Source: Chitinophaga filiformis
GTDB lineage: Bacteria > Bacteroidota > Bacteroidia > Chitinophagales > Chitinophagaceae
NCBI RefSeq assembly: GCF_023100805.1
Contig: NZ_CP095855.1
Span: forward strand, 3,141,001-3,205,000
DNA: 64,000 nt
Reading direction: 5' to 3'
Within the stretch, counting starts at the first letter, position 1; every line of letters starts with the position of its first letter. Below are positions 52,019 to 61,367 of this stretch, one piece after another. The translations under genes and the position numbers were made by a program. The notes beneath the pieces were generated by a model. It was not told where the DNA came from. It was given only the letters and a program-made list of their open reading frames with translations, and searched no databases.

Positions 52019-52918
52019 ATGAAACGTACTTTTCTTTTACAGATAGCAATGATAATAGTTGCTGCACATGCTTGCGCCCAGCAGAAAACAGATGTACAGG
52101 CACATCGGGGTGGAAGAGGTTTAATGCCGGAGAATACTATTCCCGCCATGCTGCACGCCGTTGATCTTGGTGTAAGAACATTGGAACTGGACTGTGTGAT
52201 CTCTTCAGATAACAAGGTGGTCGTGTCTCACGATGTGTACATGTCTGCTGCATTTATCCGGAAACCTGACGGTACTGATATTACGAAGGAGGAGGAGAAG
52301 CAGTATGCATTGTACACGATGACCTATGATAGCATCCGTAAATTTGACGTCGGTACAAAACCATACCCGCAATTTCCGGAGCAGGCAAAGATGAAAGTAT
52401 ACAAGCCGCTGCTGGCAGATCTGATCGATAGCGTGGAAGCCTATGTGAAAAAGCATCACCTGAAGCCGGTATATTACAATATTGAAACAAAATGTTCCCC
52501 TGATGGCGATGACAAATACCATCCTAAGCCAGACGTGTTTGCCCGAATGGTCATGGATGTGATCAAGAAAAAGAAGATCGCTGACAGGGTAACCATACAA
52601 TCTTTCGACGTACGTACGTTGCAGGTGATCCACAAGACAGACCCGAAACAAACGCTGGCGCTACTGATCATGAATAAGGAAACTTTTGCCGCTAACCTGG
52701 AGAAACTCGGATTTACACCTGCTGTTTATAGTCCTTATTATCTGTTGGTTACACCCGAGCTGGTAAAGGAGGCTCATGATAAAAAAGTGCAGGTTTTACC
52801 GTGGACGGTGAATGAAGTAAGCGATATGGAAAAGATGATGTCCCTCCAGGTAGATGGGATTATTTCCGATTATCCCGACAGACTGGTAAAGGTGGCGGGA
52901 AGTTATCAGCAGAAATAA
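52019..52918 (+). CDS. Secreted glycerophosphodiester phosphodiesterase
   Basis: 299 aa from the ATG at 52019. Signal peptide MKRTFLLQIAMIIVAAHACA, cut before QQKTD. The GDPD barrel has QAHRGGRGLMPENT (catalytic His/Arg and metal Glu), LELDCVISSDNKVVVSHD (second His with metal acids) and YYNIETKC. The full metal site is present. It hydrolyses glycerophosphodiesters to glycerol-3-phosphate plus an alcohol in the periplasm. The start gives only about 20 residues of leader. A hairpin terminator follows (52985-53061). Confidence 0.92.
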   Translation: MKRTFLLQIAMIIVAAHACAQQKTDVQAHRGGRGLMPENTIPAMLHAVDLGVRTLELDCVISSDNKVVVSHDVYMSAAFIRKPDGTDITKEEEKQYALYTMTYDSIRKFDVGTKPYPQFPEQAKMKVYKPLLADLIDSVEAYVKKHHLKPVYYNIETKCSPDGDDKYHPKPDVFARMVMDVIKKKKIADRVTIQSFDVRTLQVIHKTDPKQTLALLIMNKETFAANLEKLGFTPAVYSPYYLLVTPELVKEAHDKKVQVLPWTVNEVSDMEKMMSLQVDGIISDYPDRLVKVAGSYQQK

Positions 52919-52984
52919 ATCTTAAAGAGAATACATTAACATAACACTTTCTGAAAGCCCCTGGCGTCGGCAAGGTATCCGGAT

Positions 52985-53061
52985 AAAAGCGCCTGTATCC
53001 AAGGTGAATGGCCATAAAAGCGTCTGACTTGGGGCCATTTCACTTTGATACAGGCGCTTTT
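52985..53061. terminator. Long hairpin terminator after phosphodiesterase
   Basis: Arms 52985-53013 (aaaagcgcctgtatccaagg...) and 53033-53061 pair at about 26 of 29 positions around a 19-nt loop, followed by tttac. The next gene starts 166 bp later. Confidence 0.75.
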
Positions 53062-53201
53062 TACATGAAAGACCAGGGTAAATAATTGATTTTCATGCTT
53101 TATATATTGTTTCCACAAAAAAGGTGAGTTGGCGGCCGACAATCGGGATAAATTCTGCATAACTAAAGGATGGATGGGGTACATATATATCTTTAAGTTT
53201 A

Positions 53202-53209
53202 TATATTTG
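53202..53209 (+). promoter_or_regulatory. Bacteroidota -7 box upstream of 164-aa membrane protein
   Basis: tatatttg fits TAnnTTTG, 18 bp before the ATG at 53227. No matching upstream TTTG at the ideal distance. Confidence 0.4.
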
Positions 53210-53226
53210 TATTAAATAATTCTTTA

Positions 53227-53721
53227 ATGGCATTCCGCGGGTTTCTTCCTTATATCGGCATTGTTGTGTGTTTTGGCGTAATCTACTGGTTAACAATGAT
53301 GATTCCCAACAATATCTTATACTTAGGTTTCAAGAGCAGTCTGCTGGAGGCAGACAGGAAAACTATTTACCAGGAACACATTTTCACCTATGGTCTCAGC
53401 CTGGTATTGTTGGTGCTGAACCTTGCGGAGCTGCTGTCCTCCAAAGAAGACCATTACTGGCTGCGGTTCATCAAATCGGTGCTTACAGTGATCTTTGCCT
53501 ATGCAGCAGGCGCAGTGGTATTTCTGCTGATGAATACGCAGGAATGGAATATGTATCTCTATGCCAGGGAAATACCTGCCTGGCTATTCTGTGGCATTAC
53601 CCTGGCTATGACAATTGGCCTCCTCCTGGTTTTGCAGATATTAAGCCCTATGCTCCGCGCCAAAGCGGGGACGGCCTTCCTGGAAGATTACCTCCCTTCC
53701 TGGCTCCGTTTTGACAGATAA
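53227..53721 (+). CDS. Hypothetical four-helix membrane protein (164 aa)
   Basis: Four hydrophobic helices: about 7-26, 52-70, 85-106 and 118-138. The first loop (PNNILYLGFKSSLLEADRKT) is polar and the C-terminus (LPSWLRFDR) is soluble. No family recognised. The next gene, a helicase, starts 64 bp later on the same strand behind its own promoter box. Confidence 0.7.
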   Translation: MAFRGFLPYIGIVVCFGVIYWLTMMIPNNILYLGFKSSLLEADRKTIYQEHIFTYGLSLVLLVLNLAELLSSKEDHYWLRFIKSVLTVIFAYAAGAVVFLLMNTQEWNMYLYAREIPAWLFCGITLAMTIGLLLVLQILSPMLRAKAGTAFLEDYLPSWLRFDR

Positions 53722-53755
53722 TGCCCGCCCAATAATGAATGTGCAGGATTAGCAG

Positions 53756-53763
53756 TACCTTTG
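53756..53763 (+). promoter_or_regulatory. Bacteroidota -7 box upstream of DEAD-box helicase
   Basis: tacctttg fits TAnnTTTG exactly, 22 bp before the ATG at 53785. This places the transcription start a few bases later. A clear -33 TTTG is not seen. Confidence 0.5.
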
Positions 53764-53784
53764 CCGTTCATTTTTATCTGAATT

Positions 53785-55125
53785 ATGACTTTTGACGAAT
53801 TAAACCTGAGCAGACCTTTATTGAACGCGTTGAGTGATCTGGGGTATACAACGCCTACCGTCATCCAACAGAAGGTGTTTTCAGTGGTGATGTCTGGGAA
53901 GGATGTATGTGGAATAGCCCAGACCGGTACAGGGAAAACTTTTGCGTACCTGCTGCCCTGCCTGCGACAGTTTAAATTTTCCAAAGAACGTTTTCCGCAA
54001 CTCCTGATCGTGGTGCCTACCCGTGAGCTGGTAGTGCAGGTGGTAGACGCTGTAAAACAGCTGACGCCCTATATGAGTGTGGAAGTTGCGGGCTTTTACG
54101 GAGGCGTGAATATGAATCCGCAGATGGAAATTGCGGCTGGTAAACTGGATGTGGTCGTAGCTACGCCAGGGCGCCTGGTGGATATTGTATTGAGTGGTAC
54201 GCTAAAACTAAAGGCCATCAAGCGGGTTGTGATAGATGAAATGGATGAGATGCTGAACCTGGGCTTCCGTCCGCAGATCCAGCATATACTTGACCTGCTG
54301 CCGGTAAAGCGGCAGAATTTACTATTCTCAGCCACTATTACCGAGGAAGTGGAGCAGTTGATCGAGACCAATTTTAATTTCCCGGTGACCGTAGAAGCGG
54401 CCCCTGTAGGTACTCCGCTGAAAAACATCAGCCAGACAGGCTACCACGTTCCCAATTTCTATACAAAAGTGAACCTGCTGGAGCTATTGCTGGAAAGGGA
54501 CAGTTCTATGACGAAAGTGCTGATATTCGTAGCTACAAAGGAAATGGCCAATGAGCTCTATGAACAGCTGGAAGCCAAATATCCTGAAAAGGCGGGTGTG
54601 ATCCACTCCAATAAAGAACAGAACCATCGTTTTAACACGGTGAAAAAGTTCAAAGACGGCACCTACAGGTTTATCATTGCTACAGATATTATCGCCAGGG
54701 GGCTTGACATTGCGGAAGTATCGCACGTTATCAATTTTGATACGCCGGAAATACCCGAAAGCTATTTGCATCGTATCGGTAGAACGGGCCGCGCTGATAA
54801 AGACGGTAACGCTATCATCTTCATTGCAGACAGGGAAAGAGAACGCCAGGAAAAGATAGAGGCGTTGATGAATTACCAGATCCCTATATTACCCCTGCCG
54901 GAAGACCTCGTGATCTCTGATGTACTGACAGATGATGAAAAGCCGGAAGTGAAGATGAAGAACTTCCTGATAAAACTGCCTTCCAGGGAAGAAGCCGGAC
55001 CGGCCTTCCACGAGAAGTTGGCGAAGAACAAAAAGGTAAACGTGAAGATCTCTCACGCAGATAAAATGAAGCTGAAGTATGGCAAGCCCAAAACGAGAGG
55101 AGCGAAGCCTAAACGGAAAAGATAA
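53785..55125 (+). CDS. DEAD-box ATP-dependent RNA helicase
   Basis: 446 aa. Q motif TPTVIQQKVF near 23-32, motif I AQTGTGKT at 45-52, Ia PTRELV, Ib TPGR, motif II DEMD (VIDEMDEM) in place of DEAD, motif III SAT, motif IV to VI including ARGLDIAEVSHVIN and HRIGRTGR. The tail after about residue 380 is lysine-rich (KMKLKYGKPKTRGAKPKRKR), suited to RNA contact in cold-shock, ribosome assembly or decay. Monocistronic, own promoter, terminator at 55190-55222. The DEMD variant is conservative for ATP hydrolysis. Confidence 0.95.
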   Translation: MTFDELNLSRPLLNALSDLGYTTPTVIQQKVFSVVMSGKDVCGIAQTGTGKTFAYLLPCLRQFKFSKERFPQLLIVVPTRELVVQVVDAVKQLTPYMSVEVAGFYGGVNMNPQMEIAAGKLDVVVATPGRLVDIVLSGTLKLKAIKRVVIDEMDEMLNLGFRPQIQHILDLLPVKRQNLLFSATITEEVEQLIETNFNFPVTVEAAPVGTPLKNISQTGYHVPNFYTKVNLLELLLERDSSMTKVLIFVATKEMANELYEQLEAKYPEKAGVIHSNKEQNHRFNTVKKFKDGTYRFIIATDIIARGLDIAEVSHVINFDTPEIPESYLHRIGRTGRADKDGNAIIFIADRERERQEKIEALMNYQIPILPLPEDLVISDVLTDDEKPEVKMKNFLIKLPSREEAGPAFHEKLAKNKKVNVKISHADKMKLKYGKPKTRGAKPKRKR

Positions 55126-55189
55126 AAACAGGATGTGAACGTCCTTATAAGCGCATAAAGGATTCCTAATACATCAGGAACCCGGGAAA

Positions 55190-55222
55190 AAAGGGCCTGT
55201 CTATACAACGGACAGGCCCTTT
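55190..55222. terminator. Bidirectional intrinsic terminator
   Basis: Arms aaagggcctgtc (55190-55201) and gacaggcccttt (55211-55222), 12 bp perfect, 9-nt loop, A/T flanks. Shared by the convergent helicase and GH2 genes. Confidence 0.85.
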
Positions 55223-55243
55223 CTTATAGTGAATTGGTGTATG

Positions 55244-57502
55244 TTATGGCCACGTATTTTCGCCTTTCTGCATTTTATCCATTACCACCTGGTAGTCGGG
55301 TTGTTCACTTTCAGGCGCCAGTACAACTGCCTTATCCATCCATTTCAATGCCTCTTCCCGCTTACCCAGTTTGTATAATAGGTTTGCATAAGTACTCATC
55401 GTAAAGGAATTTCTTTCCATGTCCACCGCTTTTTCCATCCATTTTAACGCCTGCTGCAGCAGGCTCGTATCATTCGTTCCTTCAAAAACCTTCTTTGCTA
55501 TGCTGCTGATCTTTGCCGGTGAGAAGCTGGTGCCGCCTTTACTGAGGTAATCGCTCAGGGTATCGGTCAGTGCCTGATAGTTCCCTGTCTTCTTTACATC
55601 GGCATCCATTTCCAGTAACGCCAGGAATTGCCGGCGATGTGGATCTGGGATGGACGTCGTATCTGCATTTTTTAATGCAAGGGCAGGCAGCAGCATTTTA
55701 CTGCGTTCCTGGGCCGTAAAAGGGGCATGGATCCGGCGTAAGGTTTCGAGGGGCACCTTTATGACTTCCCTGTCGTAGGTGATCAGGCCGTTTTCTTCTA
55801 TCTCCACATCAAATGGTTCGGTGTAAATGGAGCCAGACTGTCCGGCAGTTTCGTAGGTCTTGAGACGTTTCACCATGGAAGTGTACTTGTCGATCATCTC
55901 GGAAGGGGTGATTTTGACATAGCCCCATCCTGCGGCTGCATTCCATTGATGTCCTTTTACAGGAACCCCTACACCGCCCCATTCTCCAAGCACCCTGGCT
56001 TTGCCCGGCAGGGCCGGGGCGATTCCCGGACCGGGATAATCGTGTATATCGGCAAGGTCGCTGTTGGCCCATTTGCCGGCAAGGTCCTGCGGACCGTCCT
56101 TGCCATAGTTCTCACCGGTATGGCCGTTGATAAGCCGTGTATGGTCCCTTTCCTGTAACCATTGTGTAAGACGGGACTGATCATAAGTATACCATCCTTC
56201 ATTGAACAATACCCAGCAAATGATAGAAGGATGGTTGTACAGCTGGTCCACATTGGCCTGGTTTTCAGTTTCAAAAGCTGCCCTGGCATCGGGTTCCAGG
56301 CTGGCGCAGGTGACCATGTCCTGCCATACCAGCATCCCCAGCTTGTCTGCATGGTAGTACCAGCGGGCCGGTTCTATTTTGATATGCTTGCGGATAGTAT
56401 TAAACCCCATTCCTTTGATGGCCGCAATGTCAAAGCGGAGGGCTTCATCGGTAGGGGCAGTATAGATCCCGTCCGGCCAGAATCCCTGGTCCAGCACACC
56501 GAGATTGTAGGTGTATTTGTTGTTAAGGAAAATGCGTTCCTGTCCTGTGTCGTCCTTCTTTACTTCAATTTTGCGCATACCGAAATAGGATGACACTTTA
56601 TCTTTTACTGCTCCGTTTTTCACCAGTTTAACAGAGAGATCATAGAGAAAGGGATCTTCCGGGCTCCAGAGGTGCGCATTACGCAGCGGAAGTTTCAATG
56701 GCTGATTAGCAGGGCCTTTTACAGAACCTGCCATTTTACCAGCGGTACCGGCTATAGTTTCGATTGTATAATCTGTATCGCCTGAGGTGTTAACAGTAAG
56801 CGACAGGTATCCTTCATCCACTTCCGGAGTGATCACCAGGCCGGTGATGGCAACAGCCGGAACGGTTTCCAGCCATACCGTCTGCCAGATGCCGGTAGTG
56901 GCTGTATAGCGGATGCCTTTGGGAGCAAGTACCTGTTTCCCGTGGGGATTAGGCCCCTGATCAGTAGGATCGTAGACGGCTGCGACCAGTTCATTCCGGC
57001 CACTGACGAGCAGGGGAGTGATGTCGAAGGAGAAGTGCTGGTATCCGCCGGTATGCCGGCCTGCTTCTTTGCCGTTCACATATACCTTCGTTTGCCAGTC
57101 CACTGCGCCGAAATGTAGCAATACCCTTTCTCCTTCTTTGGTGGCAGGGCGCTCGAAGCTGCGTTTGTACCAGAGCCGCTGATTGGGTAAAACGGGCTTT
57201 TTGACGCCTGATAAGGCCGATTCTACGGGAAAGGGAACAAGGATCTCACCATCAAAGGAGGAAGGTTGTTGTGCCGCCTGGTCAGTAATGGCATATTGCC
57301 ATAAACCATTCAGGTTAACCCATTGTTCACGCACCATCTGTGGACGGGGATATTCAGGTAATACTTTCGCAGGATTGACCTGACTGGCCCAGCGGGTCTG
57401 TATGGCTACGGGCTGCATTTTCCAGGAGGACTGGCCATGACTGCCGGCATAAAGTAAGCAGGAGAGGCCTGATAGCAAAAGGGTTTTTCCGAAACGTTTC
57501 AT
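55244..57502 (-). CDS. Secreted GH2 glycosidase with TPR-like C-terminal extension
   Basis: 752 aa from the ATG at 57502 (MKRFGKTLLLSGLSCLLYAG), signal peptide to about residue 23. The GH2 sugar-binding sandwich has NQRLWYKRSFERP and YVNGKEAGRHTGGYQHFSFD. The barrel has GFNTIRKHIKIEP, acid/base Glu in CWVLFNEGWYTYD and nucleophile candidate Glu in VLGEWGGVGVP. The substrate could be beta-galactoside, glucuronide or mannoside. After the barrel, about 150 residues form helical pairs resembling TPR units (LLQQALKWMEKAVDMERNSF and LYKLGKREEALKWMDKAVVL). This is unusual for a secreted GH2. Confidence 0.87.
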   Translation of the reverse strand: MKRFGKTLLLSGLSCLLYAGSHGQSSWKMQPVAIQTRWASQVNPAKVLPEYPRPQMVREQWVNLNGLWQYAITDQAAQQPSSFDGEILVPFPVESALSGVKKPVLPNQRLWYKRSFERPATKEGERVLLHFGAVDWQTKVYVNGKEAGRHTGGYQHFSFDITPLLVSGRNELVAAVYDPTDQGPNPHGKQVLAPKGIRYTATTGIWQTVWLETVPAVAITGLVITPEVDEGYLSLTVNTSGDTDYTIETIAGTAGKMAGSVKGPANQPLKLPLRNAHLWSPEDPFLYDLSVKLVKNGAVKDKVSSYFGMRKIEVKKDDTGQERIFLNNKYTYNLGVLDQGFWPDGIYTAPTDEALRFDIAAIKGMGFNTIRKHIKIEPARWYYHADKLGMLVWQDMVTCASLEPDARAAFETENQANVDQLYNHPSIICWVLFNEGWYTYDQSRLTQWLQERDHTRLINGHTGENYGKDGPQDLAGKWANSDLADIHDYPGPGIAPALPGKARVLGEWGGVGVPVKGHQWNAAAGWGYVKITPSEMIDKYTSMVKRLKTYETAGQSGSIYTEPFDVEIEENGLITYDREVIKVPLETLRRIHAPFTAQERSKMLLPALALKNADTTSIPDPHRRQFLALLEMDADVKKTGNYQALTDTLSDYLSKGGTSFSPAKISSIAKKVFEGTNDTSLLQQALKWMEKAVDMERNSFTMSTYANLLYKLGKREEALKWMDKAVVLAPESEQPDYQVVMDKMQKGENTWP

Positions 57503-57856
57503 TATAAAGTGCAGGTGGTTTAAGTCAGGCAATATAACTGACCATGCGGCAATGCTGCCGCAGTGCAGGTGTTATATTGGCCGGTCAGAATATCCCGTGG
57601 TTGCACTGGCCATTAAATGGTAACACTATTCCCTCCCGAATATGATCTCTCCTTAATCTGTTCATTGAGAACGCAGGTCCTTCAGATGCCATATGCATAC
57701 TTGCCAGGCAAGGCGTTTGCGATAAACGGTAACATACCTGAAATGCGCTGGTGCTGATAGTACGGATATCATCCCTGAGGGCGCCGGTATAGATGAATCA
57801 GCCTGCTTGTTTCTGCGGAATTATACTAATTTGCAATATAAAAGTATAAGTTACTC
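57503..57856. other. Divergent promoter gap
   Basis: About 350 bp between the GH2 gene (minus) and the ICMT-like gene (plus). It carries both promoters. Near 57825 the sequence actaatttgcaatataaa resembles a -7 box for the plus gene. No further structure noticed. Confidence 0.4.
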
Positions 57857-58387
57857 ATGAAGACCATTATCCTGACCGTATTTTTTCTAACCGTGCTTTT
57901 ACGTCTTATCAGCAGTGTCATTTCCGGTATTAACGAGCGCAAGCTCAAAAAAATGGGCGCTGTGGAGTATGGCAAGCGGAATTCCCTGCTGCTGATAGTT
58001 GCGCACGTGCTGTTTTACCTGGCCTGTATTACCGAAGGCACTATGAAAGGCGCATTCTTTTACGACGGTATCAGTTATCTGGGATTGGCAGTCTTTGCAG
58101 CGGCTGTTGTTGTTCTGTATTATGTGATCTATTCTTTACGGCATATCTGGACACTGAAACTGATCATTGCACCGGCGGATTATCATACCATCAACAAGTC
58201 GGCCTTATTCAGGCTGGTGAGGCATCCTAACTATTATCTCAGTGTGTTGCCCGAGCTGGTGGGCTTTGCATTGCTCTTTCATGCGTGGATAACATTGGTA
58301 ATTGGAATGGCCATTTACCTGGTCCCCCTGCTTACCAGGATACGGGAAGAAGAGAAGGTAATGAAGTTGCAGTTTAACGATTATTAA
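57857..58387 (+). CDS. Isoprenylcysteine carboxyl methyltransferase (ICMT/PEMT)-like membrane protein
   Basis: 176 aa with four to five TM helices. The C-terminal core RLVRHPNYYLSVLPELVGFA is the SAM-binding signature of the ICMT/PEMT-like family (R..RHPxY), followed by the final membrane helix and the LTRIREEEKVMK tail. These enzymes methylate lipids or terminal carboxyl groups. The bacterial substrates are largely unknown. It is next to the cytochrome bd genes, but a separate -7 box starts that operon. Confidence 0.82.
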   Translation: MKTIILTVFFLTVLLRLISSVISGINERKLKKMGAVEYGKRNSLLLIVAHVLFYLACITEGTMKGAFFYDGISYLGLAVFAAAVVVLYYVIYSLRHIWTLKLIIAPADYHTINKSALFRLVRHPNYYLSVLPELVGFALLFHAWITLVIGMAIYLVPLLTRIREEEKVMKLQFNDY

Positions 58388-58473
58388 TATAAAGGCGCTG
58401 ATGCAAACAGCGCCTTTTTTATGTCTGTTTATGACGAAATGATATTTGTCATAGTCGCCTGTTCTGTATTTAG

Positions 58474-58481
58474 TAGTTTTG
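58474..58481 (+). promoter_or_regulatory. Bacteroidota -7 box upstream of cydA
   Basis: tagttttg fits TAnnTTTG. It overlaps the TTG codon at 58479, so translation from that TTG is very unlikely and the ATG at 58503 is favoured. Confidence 0.5.
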
Positions 58482-58502
58482 AGGCGTAAATTGAATGTAC
58501 TG

Positions 58503-59822
58503 ATGGATGATTTTATAGCTGCCAGGTCGCAGATGGCGTTATCATTAGGGTTTCATATCGTATTCTCCTGTATAGGGATGGTGATGCCCTTTTTCATGGC
58601 CGTTGCGCATTTTTACTGGCTCAGGACCAACGATGTTGTATACAGGAATATCACGAAGGCATGGAGTAAGGGAGTGGCTATCTTTTTTGCCACGGGAGCG
58701 GTATCGGGTACGGTGCTTTCTTTTGAACTGGGCCTGTTATGGCCGGAGTTCATGAAGCATGCAGGGCCGATATTTGGTATGCCGTTTTCGCTGGAGGGAA
58801 CGGCTTTTTTCATTGAGGCGATCGCGTTAGGTTTTTTCCTGTATGGGTGGGGACGGTTCAATAAATGGTTCCACTGGTTCACCGGTGTGGTAGTAGGTGT
58901 GAGCGGGCTGGTATCCGGCATACTGGTCGTTGCAGCCAATGCATGGATGAACAGTCCGGCTGGCTTCGATTATGTAAACGGGCAATACCTGAACATAGAT
59001 CCGATCAGGGCCATGTTTAATGATGCCTGGTTCTCGCAGGCGCTGCATATGTGTATTGCTGCCTTTGCGGCCACGGGGTTTGCTGTAGCAGGTATTCATG
59101 CGCTGATGATCCTCAGGAAAAAGAATGTGCGTTTTCATATGCAATCGTTCAGGATAGCGGCTGTTTTCGCCTGCGTGGCTGCCTTGTTGCAACCTCTTAG
59201 CGGAGATATTTCTGCAAAGGATGTGGCTAAGAGGCAACCAGCCAAGCTGGCCGCCATGGAGGCGCATTTTCATACAGAGGCAGCTGCACCGCTCATTGTA
59301 GGTGGTATACCTGACAGTAAGGCGAAGGAAGTTAAATACGCACTTAAACTACCTGGTATGCTCAGTTTCATGGTGCATAGCGACTTCCGGACACCTGTTA
59401 CTGGACTGGACAAAATTCCCGAACAGGATCAGCCGCCGGTAGCCATTACGCACTATGCTTTCCAGGTGATGGTAGGTTTAGGTATGCTGATGCTGGCCAT
59501 ATCCCTGTGTTATTTTGTGGCGATCTGGAAAAAGCGCAGCTGGCTGCGGCATAACTGGTTGTTACGCCTGTTTGTGCTGGCAACACCGATGGGATTTATT
59601 GCCGTGGAAGCAGGATGGACAGTAACGGAGGTGGGACGTCAACCCTGGATCATTAATGGTATCATGCGAACCGCAGATGCGGTAACGCCAATGCCAGGCA
59701 TTGTGTACTCCTTCTATATATTCACAGCAGTGTATATTTCGCTGTCGCTGATCGTAACATTCCTGCTGTACCGGCAGATAAAAATGGTGGATAAGTTGTA
59801 TGATGTTTCACCCTCAGTTTAA
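58503..59822 (+). CDS. cydA: Cytochrome bd ubiquinol/menaquinol oxidase subunit I
   Basis: 439 aa from the ATG at 58503 (MDDFIAARSQMALSLGFHIV), preferred because the promoter box lies over the upstream TTG. About nine TM helices. Haem-ligating His18 lies in LGFHIVFS. The family signatures are NAWMNSPAGF and AHFHTEAAAP in the Q loop. The Q loop is short, as in the CioA-type branch rather than E. coli CydA. It reduces oxygen to water using quinol without pumping protons, for low-oxygen or sulfide-rich conditions. cydB follows after 11 bp. Confidence 0.95.
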   Translation: MDDFIAARSQMALSLGFHIVFSCIGMVMPFFMAVAHFYWLRTNDVVYRNITKAWSKGVAIFFATGAVSGTVLSFELGLLWPEFMKHAGPIFGMPFSLEGTAFFIEAIALGFFLYGWGRFNKWFHWFTGVVVGVSGLVSGILVVAANAWMNSPAGFDYVNGQYLNIDPIRAMFNDAWFSQALHMCIAAFAATGFAVAGIHALMILRKKNVRFHMQSFRIAAVFACVAALLQPLSGDISAKDVAKRQPAKLAAMEAHFHTEAAAPLIVGGIPDSKAKEVKYALKLPGMLSFMVHSDFRTPVTGLDKIPEQDQPPVAITHYAFQVMVGLGMLMLAISLCYFVAIWKKRSWLRHNWLLRLFVLATPMGFIAVEAGWTVTEVGRQPWIINGIMRTADAVTPMPGIVYSFYIFTAVYISLSLIVTFLLYRQIKMVDKLYDVSPSV

Positions 59823-59833
59823 AATTCAGTGTC

Positions 59834-60850
59834 ATGATTTACGTAGTGATCGCATTTTTATGGGCAGCCATTTTATTATACATATTACTGGGTGGTGCAG
59901 ACTTTGGAGCAGGTATTATTGAATTATTTACATCCAGCAAGAACAAGCAATATACGCGTACCACCATGTACCAGGCCATAGGCCCGGTATGGGAGGCCAA
60001 CCACATGTGGCTGATCATCGCTATCGTGGTGTTGTTTGTAGGTTTTCCGGAAATATATACCACGGTGTCCACGCATCTGCATATTCCGCTGGTCATCATG
60101 TTATTTGGTATCATCGCCAGGGGAACGGCTTTTACTTTCAGGCACTATGATGCTGTGGTAGACAATATGCAAAAGGTATATAACAGGATCTTTGTGTATT
60201 CCAGCTTTGTGACGCCATTCTTCCTGGGAGTGATTGCAGCGAGTGCCGTATCTGGCAGGATAGATACAGGAGCGGCGGATTTTCTTTCGGCTTATATCTT
60301 CAGCTGGTTAAACTGGTTTTCGGTAATGGTGGGCTTTTTTACAGTAGCTATTTGCGGTTACCTGGCAGCTATCTTCATCATAGGTGAAACAAGAGATGAT
60401 GCCAGCCGTATCCGTTTTATACGCAAGGCCAAACAGATGAATGTAGCAGCTGTAGTATTCGGTGCATTGGTGTTCTGGGCTGCGCATGCAGAAGACATCC
60501 CGCTGGACGAATGGCTCTTTGACAATGCCGTAGGCGTGGCGGCGCTGACCGCGGCAATACTCTCACTGATATTGTTGTGGTACCTGCTGTTAAAGAAGGG
60601 GAAGGTCTATATTATCCGCGTATTGGCAGGGTTCCAGGTTACCATGATCCTGTTGGCTATCACCCTGCGTCATTACCCTAATATCGTGATCCTGAAAGGA
60701 GGGCAGTATCTTTCCCTGATGGAACATGCAGGGCAGGAGAAAACGATATGGTCTTTGGGTATGGCTTTGTTGCTGGGCAGTGTGTTTATCCTGCCGGCCC
60801 TGTTTTACCTGATCTATAGTTTCCAGAAGAATAAAGGAGAATGGCATTAG
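59834..60850 (+). CDS. cydB: Cytochrome bd oxidase subunit II
   Basis: 338 aa. The start MIYVVIAFLWAAILLYILLGGADFGAGIIEL is the family opening. Eight TM helices, with IGPVWEANHMWLIIAIVVLF as the conserved segment. It forms the heterodimer with CydA. No cydX-like small ORF or cydDC follows; a terminator lies about 40 bp after the stop, so the operon is cydAB only. Confidence 0.95.
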   Translation: MIYVVIAFLWAAILLYILLGGADFGAGIIELFTSSKNKQYTRTTMYQAIGPVWEANHMWLIIAIVVLFVGFPEIYTTVSTHLHIPLVIMLFGIIARGTAFTFRHYDAVVDNMQKVYNRIFVYSSFVTPFFLGVIAASAVSGRIDTGAADFLSAYIFSWLNWFSVMVGFFTVAICGYLAAIFIIGETRDDASRIRFIRKAKQMNVAAVVFGALVFWAAHAEDIPLDEWLFDNAVGVAALTAAILSLILLWYLLLKKGKVYIIRVLAGFQVTMILLAITLRHYPNIVILKGGQYLSLMEHAGQEKTIWSLGMALLLGSVFILPALFYLIYSFQKNKGEWH

Positions 60851-60888
60851 TTTCGGTCCCGGATAGGTGACTTGTCACCATCAAAATA

Positions 60889-60922
60889 AAGAGAGCCTGT
60901 ATCAATAGATGCAGGCTCTCTT
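60889..60922. terminator. Bidirectional intrinsic terminator after cydB
   Basis: Arms aagagagcctg (60889-60899) and caggctctctt (60912-60922), 11 bp perfect, A/T context. It serves cydAB and the convergent Imm22-like gene. Confidence 0.85.
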
Positions 60923-60947
60923 GCTATTACCGTCTTTTACAACCAGC

Positions 60948-61367
60948 TTACTGGTTTTCGATCTCAAACTTTACAGTACCAATAAAACTGAAGGGCAACT
61001 GCTTGCGTGGCATGTTGACCAGGGAGAATATATGCTCGTTGATAGTGCCGTATATATCCTGTTTGCCATACAGGAATATAATTGTATTGTGCGCCGATAA
61101 TGAATCATGATTGATCAATGGTGTGAGATCGTGTTTAAAGTATTCACTGAACGAAACACCACTGATGATCTCTTCAGGTTTCATTGTATGGGTAAAAGAG
61201 GCATGCTCCAGGAAGTCGCTGTCGAAATCCAGGCCTACAGCGTTGCCGAATCCCGATTGACTGTTGCCGTCTTCATCATACGTCACTTCCAGGTAATTAT
61301 GCAGTTCTTTCTCATGGTTAAAATTAGCCAGCCAAACTGCAACAACATATTGTGCTTTCGTAGTCAT
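60948..61367 (-). CDS. Imm22-like immunity protein
   Basis: 139 aa from the ATG at 61367 (MTTKAQYVVAVWLANFNHEK). An upstream in-frame codon at 61415 gives no better start. The pattern VVAVWLANF..ELHNYLEVTYDEDGNS and SGFGNAVGLDFDSDFLEHASF matches immunity proteins of the Imm22 type from polymorphic toxin loci. It may equally be a free-standing member. No polymorphic toxin gene is in view, and the endonuclease downstream is the nearest candidate. Cytosolic. The call is from memory of the family pattern. Confidence 0.5.
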   Translation of the reverse strand: MTTKAQYVVAVWLANFNHEKELHNYLEVTYDEDGNSQSGFGNAVGLDFDSDFLEHASFTHTMKPEEIISGVSFSEYFKHDLTPLINHDSLSAHNTIIFLYGKQDIYGTINEHIFSLVNMPRKQLPFSFIGTVKFEIENQ

